Shown: positions 56,293-64,000 of the stretch, piece after piece | Position numbering within the stretch: the stretch's first letter is position 1 | How the letters are laid out: every line of letters begins with the position of its first letter | DNA from: Fragum whitleyi | Taxonomy: Eukaryota > Mollusca > Bivalvia > Cardiida > Cardiidae | Direction of reading: 5' to 3' | Length of the DNA: 64,000 nucleotides | Assembly: GCA_948146395.1 (NCBI GenBank) | Contig: OX411548.1 | Location: 39,957,737-40,021,736, forward strand | Program-made: the position numbers and the translations under genes | Notes under the pieces: generated by a model | The model's database searches: none | Told to the model about the DNA's origin: nothing | The model's input: the letters and a program-made list of their open reading frames with translations, nothing else

Positions 56293-57805
56293 TTTGAATT
56301 TTGTAAAACAGTTAATAAACGTTTTCATCCTGTACACAGAGTAACTTTCATGTTCTAAAATAAAAAAGGGAATGATTTGAAAAATGGTACCCGGTAACTC
56401 TAACAACCCCTGCATCAATGGATAGGGGAATTTTGTTTTTGCCTGGTTTGTCTGTCCGTTTGACATAAAAAAAACCTTTTACAATTGCCATAACTTTTGA
56501 CTGATTTGTTGTAGAGTCTACATTTTTCACATGTACATTGCTTGTGATTATTATAAAGACATTTGTGTCGGTACCAACTCCAAGGTTATCAGTCAAGGTC
56601 ATTTTTCAAGGTCAAATATGTTGGAAATGTAAATGATACATTGAGTTTTGTTTTGTTGTTGACTATCATATTGTATCAAACTACTGACTAAATAAAGGAA
56701 GTGGCAGGGGCACAGCCCTGCGTTTAGGATGAAAAAATTAGCGAAGTGCTTTCGAAATTATACCTCTCTTTGCACGTATGTGCACATGCAAAGCGGGGTA
56801 TCATCTCAAAGCCCTTGCGAAACGTTTTTACATCCTGAACACAGGGCTGATGTTTGTATCAAACTCATCTTGTTTAACGTGAAATTATCCTATAAAAAGG
56901 GACCATCTAATTCATAAAAAAAATAAATAAATTGCATTGTTTCAAGCAGCCTGAACAGAGTTGAAACTTGTTGTTCTCATAAAGTTATCATGTTTCTTCA
57001 ATCTTAATTCATGTCATGTTGAATAAAAACTTTCTCAAACTTGCGTTCAAATCAAATTGCCAATTGCATTAGATGCACATTTTGGGAGTTGAAAATTATT
57101 TTGAAATACTTCTTTTTTTATTTAATGATATATGCAGACTGATCTTTTTCTTTACCTCCTGTCAGAGCAGGAATATTCTGCTTCAGCAAGTGTTAAAATA
57201 TGTTTATTTCTATTATCGCATTTTCTTGAATAGGAAATGTATAAAGTGTGTTCATTTTTGACCATCAAAACCCAATTTTTGTTAATCATATGTACAGACA
57301 CATTTCAGTTTTGATTTCCTACATTGAGTGTCAACTCTTTATTTTGTACTTCCAGTTTTCTATTTCTTGAAGCTTCTTAACTTGAGTTTTTCTTCAACCA
57401 AAAAAAAAAAAAAAGATATCACATCGCTACCATAGCCTTATTTTGACATTTTATTCAAGAATTTGCTTTGAAATTTTGATTGCCCACCATGTACAAAACA
57501 TATTCAGAAAAAATCAATTGCTTCAATTTTGCTTGGTTGCCCATGAATTCTATTAACATTTTGACTTGAGTTGGTAAATTTTAGACTTTTTCAAATCAAA
57601 AGCAAATGGAGGTTGGTAAGATAATTTATGACCTTAAAATTAGGAATTATGTATGTAAAGAAAATGAAAATGAGGCAATGGAAATATATTGAGGGGTAAG
57701 AACCTATTTAAGTATATCATAGGCACATACAAAAGTTTTTTTTTTCTCTCATTCCTCAAAATGAATATTATCTCAATGCTCCTTTTACCATAATGATTTC
57801 CAAAG
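56293..57805. other. No gene; scattered fragments
   Basis: 56400-56600 has GTTTGTCTGTCCG and TCAAGGTCATTTTTCAAGGT as in Helentron-like interiors. 57006-57190 is a decayed CCCTTGTC-type MITE (TCATGTCATGTTGAATAA; ACCTCCTGTCAGAGCAGG). Confidence 0.45.
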
Positions 57806-57806
57806 C

Positions 57807-57877
57807 CAATAATTCAGCATGAAAAAGTTGTAACTGCATATATAAAGGTAGTTATAACTTTTTTGCGCTGAGCCATC
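57807..57877. mobile_element. Hairpin MITE (TGCCTATA family), diverged
   Basis: AAAAAGTTGTAACTGCATATA / TATAAAGGTAGTTATAACTT with outer CAGCATGA / GCGCTGAG. Confidence 0.75.
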
Positions 57878-58167
57878 TACTTTGCTTTCTTTTCAGTACT
57901 AAAAAAATGGGACTAAACTCAAATAGAGTATTCCTTTGTGAAATTCATAGCATATTTCATACATCAACTCTGGATTCCTATACAAAGCTCTGTTGACCTT
58001 GTTTTGTGTTCAACTCTTTGCCTTTTATGGTCAAAGAGTATTAATTATGCATAGCTGAACTTTTATCGCCCAGCAGAGCTGTAACTATTAGACCAGTGGA
58101 AAAACATTTTGAGGTGATATTCTATTATTCATCTTTGTGGAAACACAAAGTCTGAACAGAAGTTGAT

Positions 58168-58415
58168 TAACCCTTGCCATGCTGAACACAGAATATTCCT
58201 GCCATGGCAGGAGTTATAGACAAACATCAGCCTGCACATTTGTGCAGTCTGATGTTTGTCTATATAACCTGTTTTCCCTGTTTTGAAACCAGAAAAAAAT
58301 TAAAAAAATTATTTTCAAAATGAAAATTACTCACATTTAAGGCATCTAGTGCTTTGAGCACTTTGATTTTGTTGCTTTTTTGCCAAGATTTTTTATTCAG
58401 CATGACAAGGGTTAA
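58168..58415. mobile_element. CCCTTGTC-type palindromic MITE
   Basis: AACCCTTGCCATGCTGAA .. TTCAGCATGACAAGGGTT; centre GACAAACATCAGCCTGCACA with its partner TGTGCAGTCTGATGTTTGTC. Confidence 0.88.
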
Positions 58416-59152
58416 TTTCTTCAATTTAATGCAGTTGCTGTCAAGGATAGTATTTTGAGACAAATTACTGAAAATTTTAAGTTTTGTTAAAAAAAAACCC
58501 CAAGCCTTTTTGATTTGCCAAAAAAAAACTATTCATAGTTCCATGAACAAAATTTTGAGTGTGCAGCTATCTAAGTTACAAGTTTCATAAGCAAACTACC
58601 TCTTTTCAACGATCTCCAACTTGCGAAATCTCTAGGACTTATCTTTACCTAATGACACAGTAAGTTGAGAATTTTAGTTTCATACCTTCATGAATTCAAA
58701 TTAGACATTGAAAATGGAGAACATAATGGGACAGAAAATGATGGGATTTTTGGCTTTATCTATTTGTAGCAGTAGGGCTTGAAATAAATGTAATTGTTAT
58801 TAGGTACTTTGACTTTCAAACTCAACTTAAAATTAAACATAGCAATTTCATAATTGAATATCACCAATGAAATAAATTCTACTGATCTAAAATTCTGTGC
58901 TGTTGTATGGTTCAAGTTAGATTTGTTTTAGTGTAAATTATTGACCATTGTATATGATGTACTGCATTCATATTTTGTATTTTTACTCTGTAACTTTTCA
59001 AGTAAATAATTGGAATATTTATCAGTTGTGTTTTTAGAATGTATGTCTCACACTTGCACATCACTAAACCTTTATCACCACCTAGATTATTATTAAAACC
59101 CCACCTAATTTCAAATGACTTGATGAATTCCAAATGACAGTGTTGTAAATTA
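58416..59152. other. No gene recognised
   Basis: AT-rich sequence with no convincing feature. Confidence 0.4.
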
Positions 59153-59222
59153 ATAGCTCAGCATGAAACAGTTTTAACTGCCTACATATTTATTGGCAGT
59201 CACAACTTTTTCTTGATGAATC
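59153..59222. mobile_element. Hairpin MITE (TGCCTATA family), right arm decayed
   Basis: GCTCAGCATGAAACAG and TTTTAACTGCCTACATA pair loosely with TATTGGCAGTCACAAC. Confidence 0.75.
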
Positions 59223-59330
59223 CAATTTCCTAATTACATGTATAAATAAGCACTTACAACAATGTTGCATTCAGTTATTTTCTTAATTATATAGAGTAAA
59301 AAGGTTTTAGTGCCAACATTCAAGGTATGC

Positions 59331-59482
59331 AAGTAGTGGACACTTAAAAGTTCCTCAATGTTTCGGAAGTAATGAACTTTAACAGTGTTGACTGAGGTTT
59401 CCTAAGGATTTTTCGGTCAACATTGTGAAAGATCATAAGTTCCGAAATGTAGCGGAACTATTACTGATCCACTACCTTAAAG
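59331..59482. mobile_element. GTGGAC-type palindromic MITE, centre shortened
   Basis: AGTAGTGGACACTT pairs with GATCCACTACCTT; GTTGACTGAGGTTTCCTAAG has lost part of its partner. Confidence 0.82.
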
Positions 59483-59898
59483 AAAGTTTGGAAATAGGTA
59501 AGGTGAAACCTTCTGATAGTGGAAGAGTCAGACTCCTAGAGAACTTCCAATATGGTTGATTGTAGGCATTTAGATCTTTAATGTACATTATAGTCATTTG
59601 ATACTGAAACCTGCTCAAACATAGTAGCGTGTATCCAGATATAGAGAGAAAAAAACGGAATAAGAACTGACTTTGGATCTTTGTATGTTCAAAAGAATGG
59701 TGGTAATCCCTCAAGTCAGATATAATATTGAAGACAGTATTGTGAAAAGATAAAGAAATTGCTCTTACTTCTTTTTCCACAATAGTTTTCTATATAGTAT
59801 CATACTAAGCTTTTTAAATGTATCAAAATTGCATATATTCTCTGCAACTTGTTTCAAATTGGAGAGATAAAAAGATTTGTTTTCAAGTAATTAGTTAA

Positions 59899-59992
59899 CC
59901 TAAGAGAGGCTGCTGCCATTGAGTCCTAGGTTGCAAATACCAGTGGACAATCTGCCATTGAGTCCTAGGTTGCAAATACCAGTGGACAATCT
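59899..59992 (+). repeat. Short direct duplication (about 42 bp)
   Basis: CTGCCATTGAGTCCTAGGTT followed by GCAAATACCAGTGGACAAT occurs twice back to back (from about 59912 and 59951). Confidence 0.85.
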
Positions 59993-60024
59993 ATCTCCCA
60001 AAATAAACAGGTACAGAAATTTAT

Positions 60025-60246
60025 TAAACCTTCTCATGCTGAATAAAAACCTTGGCAAATTGCTGAAAAATCAAAGTGCTTAAAGTTGTTAGTAAGAATT
60101 TAACAATTTGAAAATGAAATTTTAAACTTTTCTGGTTTAACAGAAAATCAGGTGGTATAGACCAAGATCAGACTGCACATATGCAGACTTACCTTTGTCT
60201 ACACTGGCCAAATCAGGAATATTCAAAGTTCAGCATGACAAGGGTT
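60025..60246. mobile_element. CCCTTGTC-type palindromic MITE
   Basis: AACCTTCTCATGCTGAA .. TTCAGCATGACAAGGGTT; centre AGATCAGACTGCACATATGC partly deleted. Confidence 0.82.
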
Positions 60247-60347
60247 AACTACTAATAAACTGTAGTTTCATACATAAAAGAAGAAAGGAAGGACTTCAAA
60301 GTCTTCATCCAAACAATTAAAGCAACATTTTGTCGTCATTATGCCAA

Positions 60348-60394
60348 AACCTCGTAACTACAGCTCCAATCAAGCTGTAGTTACAAGATTTTAG
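60348..60394. repeat. Hairpin CCTCGTAACTACAGCT / AGCTGTAGTTACAAG
   Basis: Small stem-loop similar to the one at 22101-22160. Confidence 0.72.
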
Positions 60395-60679
60395 CATTAC
60401 ATTGACAATTTTCCCTTTTTCTCACAGTTGTATAGTTTGAGCTTCGGTCAACATGAAACCAGTTCGGTGGTGGATTTTAGACGTTTAGCACATTTAGCTT
60501 TTATATAATAGTACCAAATGTTGGACATACACATGACAAACCAATAAAACTTCATTCCTTTTAACACCTGTGTTGTGTTTTCATTGTCATGCCAAATTAT
60601 AACTAGAAATGTGTCATAGACATGATTACCCCTGCATATTTTGCTATCTATCCAAACCACTGACCATAAGACTGAATCG

Positions 60680-60750
60680 AGAGGTCAGTGCAATACTATT
60701 GTAAGTTCCTATATATTAATAGGCTCTTACAATAGTGTTGCCCTGACCCC
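60680..60750. mobile_element. Hairpin MITE (TGCCTATA family, GTAAG subtype)
   Basis: GAGGTCAGTGCAATACTATT and GTAAGTTCCTATA pair with TAGGCTCTTAC and AATAGTGTTGCCCTGACCCC. Confidence 0.86.
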
Positions 60751-60889
60751 TTGGAATATTGTAGAGAAAGAAAGACTATCCAACCTGCATTTTCTCTTTT
60801 TCTCACAATGTTTAGTTTGAGCTTCAGTCAACACGAAACCAGTATGGTGGTGGATTGTAGAAATTTAGCCCATTTAGCTTTTATTTTAC

Positions 60890-61140
60890 TCCCCAAATCT
60901 ATTTTCTGGGGAGTATATAGAAGTCAGCTTGTTAGTGGTGCATCCTTCTGTAGCTTTTTGTGTTGGCTCAATTTCTCAGCAACTAATGGGCAGATTTCAT
61001 TCAAACAGATGTGATCAGTATCAAGCAGAGATGTGGAAGAGAAATGTCTGGTACAGTCCTTTGACATTTAACAGAGTTATTACATACACATGACAAACCA
61101 ATAAAACTTCATTCCTTTTAACACCAGTGTTGCTTTTCAT
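60890..61140 (+). mobile_element. Possible Helentron-like piece
   Basis: TTACTCCCCAAATC folds with GGGGAGTATATAG; TTCTCAGCAACTAATGGGCA and TTTCATTCAAACAG resemble the element at 46490. ACATACACATGACAAACCAA at about 60524 and 61084 is a direct repeat flanking this region. Confidence 0.5.
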
Positions 61141-61179
61141 TGTCATGACAATTTGAAAAGACTGAAAAAATTAGAAAAA

Positions 61180-61875
61180 CAAGAGGGCCAGAATGGCCTA
61201 AAATTTCTCACCTGTACTTTATTTGTCCAGTGGATCTCCTCCAAGTAATTTTCAGGCAAAGTTGCATTCACATTTGCCTTATTGTTGAAGAGGAGATTTA
61301 AATCCAAGATTTTAAAGTGAGAATAGACCCTGCCCACCCATTTATTACTGGTGAGACTCAAAATAAGCCCCTCCCTGCCACACCCCAATTTATGGACCAA
61401 TCAAAATTTGGGAACAATTTTTAAAAGGGTTAATAAAGGAACATTCTGGTTGAGGTTCATTGAAATAAGTTCATTGGTTCAGGAGATATTTTGGGCAAAG
61501 ATTTTGGGCTCAAAATAAGCCCAGCCCTGCCACGTCCATATTTATGGTCCAATCAAAATTTTGTGAACAATTTTTGAAAAGGGTCACCCAAGGATCATTC
61601 TGGAAAAGTTTTATTGAAAGCGGCACAGTTGTTCAGGAGATGTCTTTAAAAAATTTCAAATTGAATAAATGGCACACCCTGCCACGGCCATATTTATGGT
61701 CAAATCAGAGTTTCGTGAACAATTTTTAAAGCGGATCACCCAAGGAACATTCTGAAAAAGTTTCATTGAAATCAGCCCATTGGTTCAGAAGTTTTTTAAG
61801 ATTGTTGATGACGCACAACGAACCCAGGATGATCCTAAAAGCTCCCCTTGAGCACGTTGTGCTCAGGTGAGCTAA
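61180..61875 (-). mobile_element. Helentron-like element, CTCACCTGAG family, reverse
   Basis: On the minus strand: 5' TTAGCTCACCTGAGCACAAC, inner hairpin GAGCACAACGTGCTC, GTTGTGCGTCATC, about 170-bp units (GAATGTTCCTTGGGTGA, TTGATTGGACCATAAATATG), and 3' AGGTGAGAAATTTTAGGCC, then GGCCCTCTTG. Confidence 0.78.
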
Positions 61876-63293
61876 TAACAAGGTGGTAAATTGTCACAAG
61901 ATACCCCTGTTGTACACTGCTGGATTTCCAAGTATAAAAATTACAAAGGGAAATAACTCATTATTTAAGCTAGACAGAGTTACAGCTCCTGTGCACTGCA
62001 CTGCCTAACTATGAGAGGTACATACCAGCCAAATTCCAAGTCAATCAGACATAAAATGACGAAGTAATGCTCCAGGCAAAGAAGTAGACACCAAATGCCA
62101 CAGCATCTTTGCAATCCAAGGGTCCTTACTTCACTGTGCTCCTTACTAACAAACCCTTGCCCCTTAGTTGAAACCACAGATGATCACATTATAATGTCTT
62201 TGAACAGGCGTATAATAATAATTCCACTTAAGCTCAGTTAGCTCGTTTGGTAAGCCTGCAGACATTAGTTAATTCCCTTGCTTGGACAATTGTTATACAA
62301 AATTTAGTCATTTATGAGATTCGTTGTTTGTCTCCTACCAAAAGGTCAAAATGCTACACCTAAGTCTAATGGGCAGCTTGGGGCTGGGATGACATCTAGT
62401 GTTAGGAGAACCAACAGGGGTGTCTGCTTTACTTCTTTTGAAAATCTAAATGTAGGTCTAAATCAGAAATTCTACCTGGTGTTTTCATTCATTGTAAGAT
62501 TCTTCCTTACAATATCTCATCAGAATCGTCCTTAGAAGACGATTCCAATGAGATGATTTCAATGAGATGATGCATGGCATAATTCCATATTCATTTACTT
62601 TTTAAGAAGCAAATTTAATTTCTGACCTATGCAAATTTTTTTCGTAAGATGTTTAGTAAAACCAGCCAAAGGAACCCATAGGTAGGTAGGCAAACCAGCT
62701 GGCACAGATAGCTGCAATATTGTTAAAATTGGAAAGGTAAATCTAATTCAAACAATGTAATAGTATAAGTACTTGTTGAGGCTGCCTTCATTGAGGCAGG
62801 GATATTTCCCAAAGTTGCCCTTGCTTAAAAATGCCAGAAACTACTACAGTGTTCTAAACAAACATGGTAAACCCAGTTCAAAGTGCTCTTCAAGAAGCAG
62901 AGTAAACAAGGTCTACTACCATGATTACTATTCATTTGATCTTGTTCAGACACATTAACATGTTTTGATTTTAATCTTTAAAGAATTTTAAAACAATACT
63001 TGTCCATCTTTTAGGTGTCAGAGAAATCATAAAGTACATGTACATTGTAATTACGACACTGCATTTTCTAGCTGAGTTTTCATCAAGGACTCGATCAGCC
63101 ATTATCTATGATGTGTGTGATGTCATCATTTTTGACCATTTCAATAGTCTAGAATCTAATAGTTTATTATTTATTGTGATGGGATATGCGTCGCTGGTCT
63201 TGGTTGACTTGGCTAACAATGAAGGGTAAATATGATAACAAGGTCTCAGGGAGAGACAGATCCCTGGCAATTTCCTCTCTTAGACTTATTCAA
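61876..63293. other. No gene; decayed SINE-like pieces
   Basis: 62226-62290 has a tRNA-like A box (TTAGCTCGTTTGG) and 62330-62420 and 62660-62760 resemble SINE-body fragments (CTGCAATATTGTTAAAATTG). 62505-62575 has AATGAGATGATTTCAATGAG, related to 101-146. Confidence 0.4.
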
Positions 63294-63339
63294 TGATCCT
63301 TGTCATGCTGAATAAATTTTGGCTAAAAATTAACATCAA
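63294..63339. mobile_element. Left part of a CCCTTGTC-type MITE, interrupted
   Basis: ATCCTTGTCATGCTGAATAA and TTTTGGCTAAAAATTAACATC match 44973-45020, then a Helentron-like element begins. Confidence 0.78.
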
Positions 63340-64000
63340 CTAGAAAGCCATGAATGGCTTGAGTCGCTCCACAGGCTTGAAATTCTTGTAAAGCAATAAT
63401 AGTTTAGACTAGATCTTTAAATATTTTGGATTATACTGACGTTGAAAATTATTTTCAAAGTTTCAACTAAATAACATATATGACATCTGCCCATAAAATG
63501 CATATTTTCATCCAATCACAATTATTTTTGGTAGACCGAAAGAGGGTCACTCAAGGATCATTAATCTAAAATTTCATTGGTATCCATCATTTAGATTCTG
63601 AGAAAATGATTTTCAAAGTTTCCACTATATAACACATCTATATAATACAGAGAAATGACTTCAGCCCATCAAATGCATATTTTTCATCCAATCACAAAAA
63701 TTTTTGGTAGACTGATTTTTTTTGGTAGACTGATAGAGGGTCACTCAAGGATTATTCCAGTGAAATTTGGTTGATATCCATCATTTAGATTCTGAGAAAA
63801 TGATTTTCAAAGTTTCAACTATATAACATATAGAGAAATGAACTCTGCCTAAAATACATAATTTTCATCCGATCATAATAATTTTTGGTAGACTGATACA
63901 GGGTCACTCAAGAATTATTCCAGTGAAATTTGGTTAATATCCATCATTTAGATTCTGAGAAATTGATTTCCAAAGTTTCCACTATATAATAAATAGAGAA
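63340..64000 (-). mobile_element. Helentron-like element (family of 9860-11043), runs off the window
   Basis: On the minus strand it ends CACAGG..GAGCGACTCAAGCCATTC, ATGGCTTTCTAG, followed by TTGATG of the MITE. About three and a half 150-170 bp units with GAAAATGATTTTCAAAGTTT and TTTTTGGTAGACTGAT are visible. Confidence 0.83.

Overview
This window is eukaryotic nuclear DNA, AT-rich and gene-poor. It has one recognisable host gene in a landscape built almost entirely of transposable elements. The tRNA-derived SINEs with CAAAC or CAATC tails, the many palindromic MITEs, and the Helentron-like elements carrying 130-165 bp tandem units are all features I associate with bivalve molluscs. That assignment is an inference from repeat style; nothing in the sequence names a species.

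Host gene: a three-coding-exon gene on the + strand (46038-53370) encodes a 194-residue neuronal calcium sensor protein of the recoverin/visinin-like family. It has an N-myristoylation start, a degenerate first EF-hand and three EF-hand loops with complete ligand sets. Both introns are phase 0. A splice acceptor just upstream of the ATG implies a separate 5' non-coding exon that I could not locate. The introns are packed with repeats: MITEs, SINEs, short Helentron-like elements, a 216-bp-arm inverted repeat and a perfect 46-bp palindrome.

Layout. 1-8.1 kb: palindrome at the edge, SINE pieces, Helentron-like elements, MITEs, a 92-bp tandem array split by a LINE fragment, and a SINE. 8.1-15.6 kb: copy A of a large transposon-like element without recognisable genes, with CCCCAGTGAAAAT inverted ends. 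15.6-25.5 kb: MITEs, a Helentron-like element, a tandem tRNA-like repeat and a Tigger/pogo-like element. 25.5-36.0 kb: copy B of the large element, nested in another transposon with an 8-bp target duplication, and itself carrying a LINE with an open reverse-transcriptase frame and a SINE. 36-46 kb: more MITEs and two adjacent Helentron-like elements. 46-53.4 kb: the calcium sensor gene. 53.4-64 kb: hairpin MITEs, Helentron-like elements, and one more running off the right edge.

The most informative features are the two copies of the large element. Aligning them reveals precise empty sites for a Helentron-like insertion (in A) and for a LINE and a SINE (in B). A MITE family shared with intron 1 likewise dates the insertion of the outer element. 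The window therefore contains an internally readable insertion history. All coordinates and similarities are from reading by eye; no search or alignment program was run.
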